Assembly: GCA_045626925.1 (NCBI GenBank)
Contig: JAZUQZ010000006.1
Location: forward strand, 1 to 33,187
From: Aphodoplasma sp045626925
Lineage (GTDB): Bacteria > Bacillota > Clostridia > UBA1381 > UMGS1253
Reading direction: 5' to 3'
DNA length: 33,187 nt
Part shown: piece after piece, positions 6,828-15,663 of the stretch
Layout of the letters: each line of letters opens with the position of its first letter
Numbering within the stretch: position 1 is the first letter of the stretch
Made by a program: the position numbers and the translations under genes
The notes under the pieces: model-generated
Databases searched by the model: none
What the model was told of the DNA's origin: nothing
What the model saw: only the letters and a program-made list of their open reading frames with translations

Positions 6828-8096
6828 ATGGAGTTGGATTTATATATACAAGAAAAGTTTGGAATATCAAAAAAAATAATTGATTTAGTTGCCGAGGCAG
6901 AGGCGGAAGCGTCATCTTCGTTTGCAAAAATCGAAGAAAATGCCCTTATAAATCAAGCGCGTGTTATGAAGGCTTTTTCAGACAATATGATTGGCGAGGC
7001 GCACTTTGTGTCGACAACGGGTTATGGATATAATGATATAGGGCGCGAGGCGATTGACCGTGTATATGCCCAGGTGTTTGGATGCGAGGATGCTCTTGTT
7101 CGTCACAACATAATATCCGGCACACATGCAATTTCGACCGCATTATATTCTGTTTTGCGCCCGGGCGATACGCTTGTTGCTGTTACGGGCAAGCCATACG
7201 ATACACTTGAAGAGGTTATTGGTATTCGTGGCGAGCAAAATGATGGCTCTCTTGCAGATTTTGGAGTGAAATATAAGCAGGTCGATTTATTGCCTGACGG
7301 CAAAGCGGATTTTGACGGAATAAAGGCTGCACTTGATGAAAGTGTTAAGGCAGTAATTTTGCAACGCTCAAAAGGGTATGAGTGGCGCGATACATTTTCG
7401 GTTGACGCGCTTAATGAAATTATAGATTTTGTTCACTCTATACGCAAAGATATCGTTTGCATAGTTGATAATTGTTATGGCGAATTTGCAGAAACGAGTG
7501 AGCCGAGAGGAGACTTGATAGTAGGTTCACTTATAAAAAACCCCGGCGGCGGCATTGCACAGACGGGCGGATATATTGCAGGCAAGCAACGCCTTGTAGA
7601 GCTTGCAGCGTATAGACTTACATCGGTTGGCATTGGTAAGGAGTGTGGCGCAACGCTTGGTCAGAATAGAGCGATGCTGCAAGGATTTTTTATGGCGCCT
7701 CATATTGTCTCGCAGGCACTTAAAAGCGCGTGCCTTTGTGGAGCAGTATTTGACAAGCTTGGCTTTGTAGTAAGACCAAAGCCGAACGAGCAGATGGGCG
7801 ATATTATAACATCGATAAAGCTCGGCAGCGAGGAACTTGTAGTTGCGTTTTGCCAAGGCATACAAAAGGGAGCGCCGGTTGATTCGTTTGTAGAACCGCA
7901 ACCATGGGATATGCCCGGATATGCAGACAAGGTAATTATGGCAGCGGGCGCGTTTGTTCAGGGATCGTCCATAGAGCTTAGCGCTGATGCGCCAATAAAA
8001 CCGCCATATATTGCATATATTCAGGGCGGACTCACTTATGAATCGGCAAAAATCGGTATAATGGTAGCGGCACAAAAGGTAATGGAATTGAATTGA
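6828..8096 (+). CDS. PLP-dependent methionine gamma-lyase-like / aluminium-resistance family protein (YnbB-like)
   Basis: The 422-residue protein matches the Cys/Met-metabolism-related family once named aluminium resistance protein. Signals are FVSTTGYGYNDIGREAID, HNIISGTHAISTALYSVLRPGD, the QRSKGYEWRDT block, IVDNCYGEFAETSEP and the LIKNPGGGIAQTGGYIAG loop, which carries the probable PLP-binding Lys. It ends with PPYIAYIQGGLTYESAK. The family has a type I aminotransferase fold; its physiological reaction is poorly known. I prefer ATG 6828 over TTG 6816, as AAAGG at 6811-6815 can serve it, but the start is not certain. It follows the ACT gene by 15 bp and looks like the last gene of the operon. 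Confidence 0.85.
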   Translation: MELDLYIQEKFGISKKIIDLVAEAEAEASSSFAKIEENALINQARVMKAFSDNMIGEAHFVSTTGYGYNDIGREAIDRVYAQVFGCEDALVRHNIISGTHAISTALYSVLRPGDTLVAVTGKPYDTLEEVIGIRGEQNDGSLADFGVKYKQVDLLPDGKADFDGIKAALDESVKAVILQRSKGYEWRDTFSVDALNEIIDFVHSIRKDIVCIVDNCYGEFAETSEPRGDLIVGSLIKNPGGGIAQTGGYIAGKQRLVELAAYRLTSVGIGKECGATLGQNRAMLQGFFMAPHIVSQALKSACLCGAVFDKLGFVVRPKPNEQMGDIITSIKLGSEELVVAFCQGIQKGAPVDSFVEPQPWDMPGYADKVIMAAGAFVQGSSIELSADAPIKPPYIAYIQGGLTYESAKIGIMVAAQKVMELN

Positions 8097-8175
8097 TTAG
8101 TTTTAGACGAGGATATGCAATTCTTGTTGCAGCAAATCTTGGATTAAAAAAACATAAGTTATTCATAAAAAACAG

Positions 8176-8204
8176 TTGCATTTTTATTTATTAAGTGGTA
8201 TAAT
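8176..8204 (+). promoter_or_regulatory. Promoter of the T-box/pheST unit
   Basis: TTGCAT (8176-8181) and TATAAT (8199-8204) with a 17-bp spacer form a strong sigma-A promoter. Transcription would start near 8211, just before the T-box leader. Confidence 0.75.
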
Positions 8205-8210
8205 AAACGA

Positions 8211-8471
8211 GTATATTAAAAACGATGAAAAAGTTTTGTAGAGCATATATACGCCCAAAGAGAGAAAGCGTCGTTGGCTGGGAGCGTTTTCGGAAACGGA
8301 TATGTTTGAAATTTCGCTTTGGAGTTGCGCGTTGAACAGCTATTTTGTAGCAAGAGTAGGCGTTGCCGGTGGCGACCGTAATAACGCATATGAGTGCTCG
8401 CAAATGCGGGAATATGGGTGGTACCACGGAGAGTTATGCTTCGTCCCTGTTTATAGGGGCGGAGCATTTTT
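8211..8471 (+). promoter_or_regulatory. T-box leader, probable tRNA-Phe sensor
   Basis: The hallmark T-box bulge sequence ATGGGTGGTACCACGGA is at 8414-8430. It is followed by a terminator whose arms are 8436-8448 and 8455-8467 (13 bp with G-U pairs) and then a T run. Upstream, AGAGAAAG and GTTGGCTGGGAGCG (about 8261-8286) look like the Stem I internal loop and distal elements. A TTC Phe codon at 8313-8315, in the context GAAATTTCGC, is the best specifier candidate. Uncharged tRNA-Phe would stabilise the antiterminator and allow expression of the SGNH hydrolase, pheS and pheT. T-box identity is clear; the specifier call is inferred from gene context. Confidence 0.9.
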
Positions 8472-8515
8472 ATGTTGTATTAGAAACTTAATAAATAATT
8501 TAGGGGGGAGATAAT

Positions 8516-9187
8516 ATGAAAAGAATTTTATTTCAGGGCGATTCAATAACAGATGTAGGCAGAATAAGAGATTTGGATGAAAAAATACCTTCCGTGGAAG
8601 ATAAAAAACTTGCAACAAATTATTATTCGTTTGGCATGGGATATTCTGCACTTGTTACAAACCATCTTGGCTTTGAGAGACCAAACGATTTTGTGTTTTA
8701 TAACAGAGGCATAAGCGGAAATCGCGTGACAGACTTGTATGCAAGGGTTAAAAATGGAATAATCAATTTAAAGCCTGATGTTATGAGTATTTTAATCGGT
8801 GTAAATGATGTGTGGCATGAGATTGAGCGTGAAAACGGCGTTGATGCTGATAAATATTTTAAGATTTACTCGATGCTTATTGAAGAAATCAAATCGGCAC
8901 TTCCCGATATAAAGATAATGATTTTGGAGCCGTTTTTGATGAAGGGCGCAGATATTGAAAAATATTGGGATGTTTTCAGAGCAGAAGTAGAAAAAAGAGC
9001 CGAAAAGGCAAAAGAAATTGCAAAAAAATATGATTTGACATTTGTACCGTTGCAGGAAAAATTTGATGAAGCGTGCAAGATTGCACCTGTTGACCATTGG
9101 ACATTGGATGGCGTTCATCCGACAGGCGCAGGACACGAAATTATAAAAAGAGAATGGCTCAAAGCGTTTGATACACTTGGTGTATAA
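8516..9187 (+). CDS. SGNH/GDSL-family hydrolase
   Basis: This 223-residue protein has all four SGNH blocks: GDSIT with nucleophile Ser10, the NRGISGNR block with Gly68, GVND with Asn97, and DGVHPTGAGH with catalytic Asp198 and His201. Its size suits a single-domain carbohydrate or lipid esterase, and the lack of a signal peptide places it in the cytoplasm. The ATG at 8516 follows AGGGGGGAG. It sits between the T-box terminator and pheS, with 28 bp to pheS and no terminator, so it should be co-induced with phenylalanyl-tRNA synthetase. The substrate is unknown. Confidence 0.85.
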   Translation: MKRILFQGDSITDVGRIRDLDEKIPSVEDKKLATNYYSFGMGYSALVTNHLGFERPNDFVFYNRGISGNRVTDLYARVKNGIINLKPDVMSILIGVNDVWHEIERENGVDADKYFKIYSMLIEEIKSALPDIKIMILEPFLMKGADIEKYWDVFRAEVEKRAEKAKEIAKKYDLTFVPLQEKFDEACKIAPVDHWTLDGVHPTGAGHEIIKREWLKAFDTLGV

Positions 9188-9215
9188 AATAATTTAAAGG
9201 AATGGTTGTGTTATT

Positions 9216-10235
9216 ATGAAGGAAAAACTTGAAAATATAAGATTTCAAGCGATTGAAGCTATAAAAAATGTATCTGACCTAAAGCTTGCCGATGAAATCA
9301 GAGTAAAATATCTTGGTAAAAAGGGCGAGCTTACGGGTGTGCTTCGTGGCATGGGTGCGCTCAGCGCGGAGGAAAGACCAATAGTTGGTGCACTGGCAAA
9401 TAAAGTGCGTGAGCAGATTGAAGAAAGTCTTCAGTCAAAAATTGATGAGCTTTCGGCAAAAATGCAGGATGAAAAGCTTGTATCAGAAGAAATTGATGTA
9501 ACAATTCAAGGTAAAAAGCCGGAGGTTGGGCGTTTGCACCCACTTTCGACGGTGCTTGATAGAATTAAAGATATTTTTATTGGCATGGGCTTTTCGATTG
9601 CAGAAGGACCCGAGGTGGAGCTTGATTATTATAATTTTGAGGCATTAAACATACCAAAGAATCATCCGGCGCGTGATTCCCAGGACACATTTTATATCAA
9701 TGAAAATGTTGTACTGCGTTCACAAACATCGCCTGTACAGGTGCGTGTTATGGAAAATACAAAGCCACCTATCAGAATTATTGCCCCAGGAAGAGTTTAT
9801 AGAAGTGACGCAGTTGATGCGACGCACTCACCGCTTTTCCATCAGATTGAGGGACTTGTTGTTGATAAGGGTATCACTATGGGCGATTTAAAGGGTACAC
9901 TTGAAACATTTGTGCGTGCACTATATGGCGATGAGGCAAAAGTGCGTTTTCGTCCGCATCATTTCCCGTTTACAGAGCCAAGTGCAGAGGTTGATGTATC
10001 GTGCTTTGTATGCAACGGAAAAGGGTGTAATGTATGCAAGGGCGAGGGCTGGATTGAAATACTTGGCGCAGGCATGGTACATCCAAGAGTTTTATCAAAT
10101 TGTGGTATTGACCCTGAAGAGTATAGTGGCTTTGCGTTTGGACTTGGACTTGAGCGTATAGCAATGCGTCGTTATGACATCGATGATTTGCGATTGTTCT
10201 TTGATAACGATATGAGATTTTTAAAGCAGTTCTAA
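9216..10235 (+). CDS. pheS: Phenylalanyl-tRNA synthetase alpha subunit
   Basis: The 339-residue protein has the N-terminal coiled-coil (about residues 1-85) that contacts tRNA-Phe, then the class II catalytic core. The core shows HPLSTVLDRIKDIF, GFSIAEGPEVELDYYNFEALN, HPARDSQDTFY, the motif 2 region (RVYRSDAVDATHSPLFHQIEG), FRPHHFPFTEPSAEVDV and motif 3 GFAFGLGLERIAMRRY. The Cys pairs in CFVCNGKGCNVCKGEGW are common in PheS of this group. It forms the alpha2-beta2 enzyme with PheT. Spacing to pheT is 32 bp with an AAAGGAGAG site. Confidence 0.97.
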   Translation: MKEKLENIRFQAIEAIKNVSDLKLADEIRVKYLGKKGELTGVLRGMGALSAEERPIVGALANKVREQIEESLQSKIDELSAKMQDEKLVSEEIDVTIQGKKPEVGRLHPLSTVLDRIKDIFIGMGFSIAEGPEVELDYYNFEALNIPKNHPARDSQDTFYINENVVLRSQTSPVQVRVMENTKPPIRIIAPGRVYRSDAVDATHSPLFHQIEGLVVDKGITMGDLKGTLETFVRALYGDEAKVRFRPHHFPFTEPSAEVDVSCFVCNGKGCNVCKGEGWIEILGAGMVHPRVLSNCGIDPEEYSGFAFGLGLERIAMRRYDIDDLRLFFDNDMRFLKQF

Positions 10236-10267
10236 AGTGATATACGCAAAAAAGGAGAGTGTAAAAA

Positions 10268-12655
10268 ATGAAAGTTGCAAAAAGTTGGTTTAATGAATTT
10301 ACAGATATTTCAGATATAACCCCGAAGGAATATGCCGATGCACTTACAATGTCGGGCACGATGGTCGAAGGTGTAGAGGAGCTTGGTGCTGAGTTAGTAA
10401 ATGTAGTTACGGGAAAAATTGTTGATATACAAAAGCACGAAAATGCAGACAGCCTACAGGTATGTATGCTTGATACAGGAAGTGGCGAGTTGCTTCAGAT
10501 TGTTACAGGCGCTACAAATGTAAAAGTGGGCCAGGTTGTACCCGTGGCGCTTCATGGCGCAAAGCTTGCAGGGGGAGTCAGCATCAAAAAGGGAAAGCTT
10601 CGTGGTGTTGTATCAAACGGTATGCTTTGCTCACATGAGGAGCTTGGGCTTACGACTGATGATTTGGGTTATGAACCTGAATATGGAATATTGATTTTAA
10701 AGCCGGATACACCTGTTGGCATTGACATTAAAGAGGTATTTGGACTTGATGAAAGTGTTATCGAGTTTGAAATTACATCAAATCGTCCGGATTGCCAGAG
10801 CGTAATCGGTCTTGCGCGCGAAACGGCAGTTACATTTGACAGAGAATTTAATCTTCACAAGCCTGTTATAAAAGGCAACGATGAAAATGTCAACGATTTT
10901 GCAAAGGTAGATGTTTTGGATAGCGATTATTGTCCACGATATTGTGCAAGAATGATCAAAAATGTTAAAATCGGTCCGTCACCTGCTTGGATGGTAAAGC
11001 GTTTGCAGGCAAGCGGTATCCGCTCTATAAACAACATTGTTGATATTACAAATTATTTGCTTTTAGAATATGGTCAGCCGATGCATGCATTTGATTTGCG
11101 AGATCTTAGTGGCTCGCATGTTATTGTTCGTCGCGCTAAAGATGGCGAGAAAATTACAACACTTGATGAAAATGAGCATACTCTTGACTCGTCGATGCTT
11201 GTTATCGCAGATGAGGAGCGTGCCGTTGCCGTTGCAGGCGTTATGGGTGCGCTAAATTCTGAGGTTAAAGACGATACGACTACGGTACTTTTTGAAAGTG
11301 CAAACTTTGATGGTGCGTCGGTACGCGTTACGGCTAAAAAGCTTGGCATGCGTACAGAAGCGAGTGCAAAATATGAAAAGGGACTTGACCCGAATATGAC
11401 TCTTGATGCTGTAAATCGTGCATGCGAGCTTGTGGAAATGCTTGGCGCAGGCGAGGTTGTCGGCGGAGTAATTGATATTTATAATGAGCTCCCACAAAAG
11501 CGCGAGCTTGCATTAAGACCTGACAAAATCAATGCATTTTTAGGTGCAAACATTAGCACGGAATTCATGATTGATACACTTCGCAAGCTTGATTTTGAGG
11601 TTGATACAGAAAAAATGACAATAAAAGCGCCGACATATCGTGCAGATGTTGAATCAGAGGCCGATATTGCCGAGGAAATTGTAAGAATATATGGTTATAA
11701 CAAAATCGAATCAACGCTTATGTCAGGCAATATTACAACAGGTGGCAAAAATGCAAAGCAAAGCTTTGAAGATTCTGTAAAGAAGATTTTGACCGCACAG
11801 GGTATGTATGAGATTTTGACATATTCGTTTACAAATCCTAACATATTTGACAAGTTGTCTATTGCAAAGGATTCCCCGCTTAGAAATGTGGTTACAATTA
11901 CAAATCCTCTTGGGGAAGAAAATTCGATTATGCGTACAACGACTCTTGCGTCAATGCTTGAGATTATGGAGAAAAACTATAAACAAAGAAACATATATGC
12001 TCCTTTGTTTGAGATTGGAAAGGTATATATGCCGATAGAGGATGAAATGCTTCCAAAAGAAAGCGATATAATCACTCTTGGCATGTACGGCGAAAAGGTT
12101 GATTTTTATGCAATAAAGGGCATGGTAGAGGGTATGTTTGATGCACTTGGCGTAGATGGCTATAAGTTTGTACCGCAAAAAGAAAACCCAACATACCACC
12201 CGGGCAGATGTGCAGAAATCTATATTGACGGCAAACTTGCAGGATGTATTGGTCAAGCACATCCAAAGGTAGCAAAACTTTATAATATGGATGTTGAATG
12301 TTATCTTGCAGAGATTGATTTTGACACATTGTTTGATGCAACTAATCATAAACAAACATATAAAAAGCTTCCAAAATATCCGGCGGTATCGCGTGATATA
12401 GCAATTTTAGTTGATGACAGTGTGCTTTCGGGCGACATTGTAGATACAATCAAGCATGCGGGTGGCAAGCTATTAGACCATGTTGAGTTTTTTGATGCGT
12501 ATAAGGGTGCACAAATCCCCGCAGGGAAGAAGAGTATGGCATATTCAGCGGTTTTGCGCGCAGATGACAGAACTCTTACAGAGGATGAAATTACAAAAGT
12601 TATGGAAAAAATCCTTAAAAATCTTAAAAACAACCTTGGGGCAGAGCTTAGATAA
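10268..12655 (+). CDS. pheT: Phenylalanyl-tRNA synthetase beta subunit
   Basis: The 795-residue length is normal for bacterial PheT. The N-terminal EMAP-like tRNA-binding domain lies at about 40-150 (GKIVDIQKHENADSLQVC, TGATNVKVGQ), followed by the B3/B4 editing domain (FEITSNRPDCQSVIGLARE, NNIVDITNYLLLEYGQPMHAFD). The B5 domain and inactive catalytic-like core (PLGEENSIMRTTTLASMLE) come next, and a C-terminal anticodon-binding FDX-ACB domain (KYPAVSRDIAILVDDSV to the end). It edits Tyr-tRNA-Phe and positions the anticodon. It is the last gene under the T-box; rpmE has its own promoter 30 bp downstream. Confidence 0.97.
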   Translation: MKVAKSWFNEFTDISDITPKEYADALTMSGTMVEGVEELGAELVNVVTGKIVDIQKHENADSLQVCMLDTGSGELLQIVTGATNVKVGQVVPVALHGAKLAGGVSIKKGKLRGVVSNGMLCSHEELGLTTDDLGYEPEYGILILKPDTPVGIDIKEVFGLDESVIEFEITSNRPDCQSVIGLARETAVTFDREFNLHKPVIKGNDENVNDFAKVDVLDSDYCPRYCARMIKNVKIGPSPAWMVKRLQASGIRSINNIVDITNYLLLEYGQPMHAFDLRDLSGSHVIVRRAKDGEKITTLDENEHTLDSSMLVIADEERAVAVAGVMGALNSEVKDDTTTVLFESANFDGASVRVTAKKLGMRTEASAKYEKGLDPNMTLDAVNRACELVEMLGAGEVVGGVIDIYNELPQKRELALRPDKINAFLGANISTEFMIDTLRKLDFEVDTEKMTIKAPTYRADVESEADIAEEIVRIYGYNKIESTLMSGNITTGGKNAKQSFEDSVKKILTAQGMYEILTYSFTNPNIFDKLSIAKDSPLRNVVTITNPLGEENSIMRTTTLASMLEIMEKNYKQRNIYAPLFEIGKVYMPIEDEMLPKESDIITLGMYGEKVDFYAIKGMVEGMFDALGVDGYKFVPQKENPTYHPGRCAEIYIDGKLAGCIGQAHPKVAKLYNMDVECYLAEIDFDTLFDATNHKQTYKKLPKYPAVSRDIAILVDDSVLSGDIVDTIKHAGGKLLDHVEFFDAYKGAQIPAGKKSMAYSAVLRADDRTLTEDEITKVMEKILKNLKNNLGAELR

Positions 12656-12684
12656 AAAAATCATTGTAAAATGTAAAATTTATC

Positions 12685-12713
12685 TTGCAAAGTATAAAAA
12701 CTTGTGTTATAAT
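12685..12713 (+). promoter_or_regulatory. Promoter of rpmE
   Basis: TTGCAA (12685-12690) and TATAAT (12708-12713) are 17 bp apart, about 55 bp before the rpmE start. Confidence 0.7.
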
Positions 12714-12767
12714 TGATACGCTATAGGTAAAACTGTGGTTAATATATAGAGAAAGGAGCGCGCTCAC

Positions 12768-12971
12768 ATGAAAGAGGGAATCCATCCAGATTATAAACCG
12801 ACAACGATTACATGTGCTTGTGGAGAGGTAATTGAGACATCTTCAACAAAAGAGGATATCAAAGTAGAAATTTGTTCAAAATGTCATCCGTTCTTTACAG
12901 GTAAGCAGAAGCTTGTTGATACTGGCGGACGCGTTGAGAAGTTTAAAAAGCGTTTTGGTTTGGACAAGTAA
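12768..12971 (+). CDS. rpmE: 50S ribosomal protein L31, zinc-binding form
   Basis: This 67-residue L31 keeps the zinc ligands Cys16, Cys18, Cys36 and Cys39 (C-A-C and C-S-K-C), followed by the signature HPFFTGKQK. It is therefore the zinc-containing type rather than the zinc-independent paralogue. It binds the 50S central protuberance and bridges to the 30S head. The AGGAG ribosome site at 12755-12758 runs into a 10-bp palindrome GAGCGCGCTC (12756-12765), which could mask the site. Autogenous control of rpmE is known in E. coli; whether this palindrome takes part here is a guess. Confidence 0.95.
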   Translation: MKEGIHPDYKPTTITCACGEVIETSSTKEDIKVEICSKCHPFFTGKQKLVDTGGRVEKFKKRFGLDK

Positions 12972-13084
12972 TTTGTGTCATAATTTAAATTGACATGCTA
13001 AGTGAAACCTTCTCGCGGATTTTGGTTCTCCAGCCTTTTCTGGGAGAATGGTGCTGTTTTAAAAATATCAGGAGGTGAAAAAAC
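12972..13084 (+). promoter_or_regulatory. rpsO leader with hairpin, candidate S15 autoregulatory element
   Basis: Between rpmE and rpsO, TTCTCCAG (13026-13033) pairs with CTGGGAGAA (13040-13048) with one bulged base. CAGC in the 5' arm (13031-13034) could also pair with GCTG at 13053-13056, giving a pseudoknot-like alternative just before the AGGAGGTG site. S15 represses its own mRNA through diverse leader folds in several bacteria. The hairpin is visible; the regulatory role is inference. Confidence 0.4.
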
Positions 13085-13348
13085 ATGATTAAAGAGGTAA
13101 AAACATCAATAATTGAACAATATCGTGTACATGAAACAGATACAGGCTCGCCTGAGGTTCAGATTGCTATGCTTACAGAGAGAATTAACCATCTCAACGA
13201 CCATCTTAAGACTCATCAGAAGGACCACCATTCAAGACGCGGTCTTTTGAAGATGGTTGGTAAGAGACGCGGTCTTTTGGATTATCTTATGAAGACAGAT
13301 ATTGAAAGATATCGTGCAATCGTAAACAAATTGAACTTGAGAAAGTAG
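13085..13348 (+). CDS. rpsO: 30S ribosomal protein S15
   Basis: The 87-residue protein shows the full S15 signature: HETDTGSPEVQIAMLTERIN, LNDHLKTHQKDHHSRRGLL, VGKRRGLLDYL and an RYRAIVNKLNLRK ending. S15 binds the central domain of 16S rRNA early in 30S assembly. A perfect AGGAGGTG lies 7 bp before the ATG. It sits upstream of pnp, the classic rpsO-pnp order, but a strong terminator separates the two. Confidence 0.98.
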   Translation: MIKEVKTSIIEQYRVHETDTGSPEVQIAMLTERINHLNDHLKTHQKDHHSRRGLLKMVGKRRGLLDYLMKTDIERYRAIVNKLNLRK

Positions 13349-13358
13349 TTTTATATGT

Positions 13359-13390
13359 AAATGAGCGGAAAAGACTAATTCCGCTCATTT
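13359..13390 (+). terminator. Terminator after rpsO
   Basis: AAATGAGCGGAA (13359-13370) pairs perfectly with TTCCGCTCATTT (13379-13390) around an 8-nt loop. The T run is short, so some read-through into pnp is possible. Confidence 0.8.
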
Positions 13391-13533
13391 ATTGTATTTA
13401 TAATTCATCTGCGTGGAGAAAAATTGACGATTAGCAGTTAGATTTGCGCTTGAAATATGAATTTTTAAGGGTAAATCTAAGTGCTAAACATCAGTTTTTG
13501 CCACACAGAAATCAAAAGAAAGAGGTAAAAATT

Positions 13534-15609
13534 ATGTTTAAAACATTTGAAACAACACTTGCAGGCAGACCGCTTGTGATTGAAACTGGCAAAATGGCAC
13601 AGCTTGCAAATGGCTCGTGTCTTGTTCGTTATGGCGATACAGCGGTATTGTGTACCGCTACAGCGTCGGCAAAACCGCGTGACGGAATTGACTTTTTCCC
13701 TCTAAGTGTTGACTTTGAGGAAAGACTTTATTCGGTTGGTAAAATCCCGGGAAGCTTTATGAAGCGTGAGGGCAAGCCGAGTGAGAAGGCAATTCTTACA
13801 TCACGCGTTATTGACAGACCAATACGCCCGCTTTTCCCATCTGATTTGAGAAATGATGTTTCTGTTATTACAACAGTAATGAGTGTTGAGCAGGATAATG
13901 CACCTGAAATTGCGGCCATGATTGGCGCATCTGTTGCTATATCTATTTCTGATATTCCGTTTAACGGTCCTATCGGTGGTGTATGGGTTGGTTTGGTTGA
14001 CGGCGAATTTGTCATCAATCCTACCGCAGAGCAACGCGAAAAGAGTGAGATGCAACTTACTGTTGCAGGTACAAAACAAAAGGTTGTTATGATTGAGGCG
14101 GGCGCAAAAGAGGTTGACGAGGAGACAATGTTTAACGCAATCAAATTTGCACACGAAGAAATTATAAAGATTTGTGAGTTTATTGATGGTATTGTTGCAG
14201 AAATTGGTAAGCCAAAGTTTGAATATGAGCATATCGTAGTAGATCCTGAGCTTTATGAAGATGTTAAAGAGTTTGCAATCGAAAAAGTTAGAGCAGCACT
14301 TGATACAGATGACAAAACAGTGCGTGACGCTCGTATGAAGGTCGTTACTGATGAGGTTGTGGCACAATTTGAGGAGAAGTATCCTGATAGCGAGGCTGCA
14401 ATCGGAGAAGTGCTTTATAAATTGCAAAAATATGTTGTTAGAAGATGGATACTTGATGATGGCAAGCGCGTAGATGGTCGCCAGCTTGATGAAATCAGAC
14501 CGCTTTCGGCAGAGATTGGACTTTTGCCACGCGTACACGGTTCAGGTATGTTTACAAGAGGACAGACACAGGTACTTACAGCTGCTACACTTGGACCTTT
14601 GGGAGATGTGCAGAAGCTTGATGGTATTGATGAAGAAGAAGCAAAGCGCTATATGCATCATTATAACTTCCCATCATACAGCGTTGGCGAGACGCGCCCG
14701 TCGCGCGGCCCCGGCCGTCGTGAGATTGGTCACGGTGCTCTTGCAGAGCGTGCTCTTGAACCGGTAATTCCGTCAGAGGAAGAATTCCCATATGCAATAA
14801 GACTTGTTTCAGAAGTATTGAGCTCTAATGGTTCAACATCACAGGGCAGCATCTGTGGCAGTACACTTGCGCTTATGGACGCAGGTGTGCCGATAAAGAC
14901 ACCGATTGCCGGTATTTCGTGCGGTCTTGTAACAGAGGGCGATCGTTATATCACAATGGTTGATATCCAGGGACTTGAGGATTTCTTTGGCGATATGGAC
15001 TTTAAGGTTGCAGGTAGCAAAAAGGGTATCACAGCAATCCAGATGGACCTTAAGACAGATGGTTTGACATACGAAATAATCCAGGAAGCACTTAGAAAGA
15101 CACGCGATGCGCGTTATTATATTCTTGATGAAGTAATGCTTAAAGAAATTGCAGAGCCAAAGGCAGAGCTTTCAGAATATGCTCCAAAGGTTATCATTAT
15201 GCACATTGACCCTGAAAAAATCCGTGATGTTATCGGTACAGGCGGCAAAGTAATTCAAAAGATTGTTGCTGATACAGGCGCAAAGATTGATATTGAGGAC
15301 GATGGCAGAGTGCTTATATTCTCACCAAATCAGGCAAGTGGTAACGCAGCACAAAAAACCATTGAGGGCATAGTAAAAGAGCCTGAGGTAGGGGAGATTT
15401 ATACAGGTAAGGTTGTGCGCATAATGCAGTTTGGTGCATTTGTTGAAATTCTTCCCGGCAAGGATGGCCTTGTGCACATTTCAAAGCTTGATAAAAACCG
15501 CGTTGAGAAGGTTGAAGATGTTGTTAATATTGGAGATGAAATTACTGTAAAGGTTGTTGAAATCGATAAGCAGGGCAGAATAAACCTTTCACGCAAGGAT
15601 TTGTTATAA
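13534..15609 (+). CDS. pnp: Polyribonucleotide nucleotidyltransferase (PNPase)
   Basis: The 691-residue product has two RNase PH cores (about 10-145 and 310-540, the second containing FTRGQTQVLTAATLG, the GPGRREIGHGALAERAL block, SNGSTSQGSICGSTLALMDAGVP and MDFKVAGSKKGITAIQMDLK). An all-helical linker separates them. A KH domain (DVIGTGGKVIQKI) and an S1 domain (GEIYTGKVVRIMQFGAFVEILPGKDGLVH) end the protein. It degrades RNA 3' to 5' by phosphorolysis in the degradosome. The ATG at 13534 follows AAGAGG and starts with the normal F-x-T-x-L-A-G-R-x-L; the longer start at 13444 adds 30 atypical residues. Confidence 0.97.
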   Translation: MFKTFETTLAGRPLVIETGKMAQLANGSCLVRYGDTAVLCTATASAKPRDGIDFFPLSVDFEERLYSVGKIPGSFMKREGKPSEKAILTSRVIDRPIRPLFPSDLRNDVSVITTVMSVEQDNAPEIAAMIGASVAISISDIPFNGPIGGVWVGLVDGEFVINPTAEQREKSEMQLTVAGTKQKVVMIEAGAKEVDEETMFNAIKFAHEEIIKICEFIDGIVAEIGKPKFEYEHIVVDPELYEDVKEFAIEKVRAALDTDDKTVRDARMKVVTDEVVAQFEEKYPDSEAAIGEVLYKLQKYVVRRWILDDGKRVDGRQLDEIRPLSAEIGLLPRVHGSGMFTRGQTQVLTAATLGPLGDVQKLDGIDEEEAKRYMHHYNFPSYSVGETRPSRGPGRREIGHGALAERALEPVIPSEEEFPYAIRLVSEVLSSNGSTSQGSICGSTLALMDAGVPIKTPIAGISCGLVTEGDRYITMVDIQGLEDFFGDMDFKVAGSKKGITAIQMDLKTDGLTYEIIQEALRKTRDARYYILDEVMLKEIAEPKAELSEYAPKVIIMHIDPEKIRDVIGTGGKVIQKIVADTGAKIDIEDDGRVLIFSPNQASGNAAQKTIEGIVKEPEVGEIYTGKVVRIMQFGAFVEILPGKDGLVHISKLDKNRVEKVEDVVNIGDEITVKVVEIDKQGRINLSRKDLL

Positions 15610-15621
15610 ACTATAAAAACT

Positions 15622-15654
15622 AAAGCGGACACCGATTTGTGTCCGCTTTTTTAT
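15622..15654 (+). terminator. Terminator after pnp
   Basis: AAAGCGGACAC (15622-15632) and GTGTCCGCTTT (15639-15649) form an 11-bp stem with a 6-nt loop and a T run. It also separates pnp from the convergent spoVAE gene. Confidence 0.9.
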
Positions 15655-15663
15655 TTTTATAGT

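Noticed and set aside
7527..8075. 182-codon minus-strand frame inside the PLP-enzyme gene
   Set aside because: Fully antisense to a well-supported gene, Cys/Arg/Tyr-rich, no promoter or ribosome site.
13444..13533. Earlier pnp start adding 30 residues
   Set aside because: The extension has no similarity to PNPase and no ribosome site, whereas ATG 13534 has both.
13801..14538. 245-codon minus-strand frame inside pnp
   Set aside because: Antisense shadow of a highly conserved gene; the composition is rich in Asn, Cys, Leu and His and matches no family I know.
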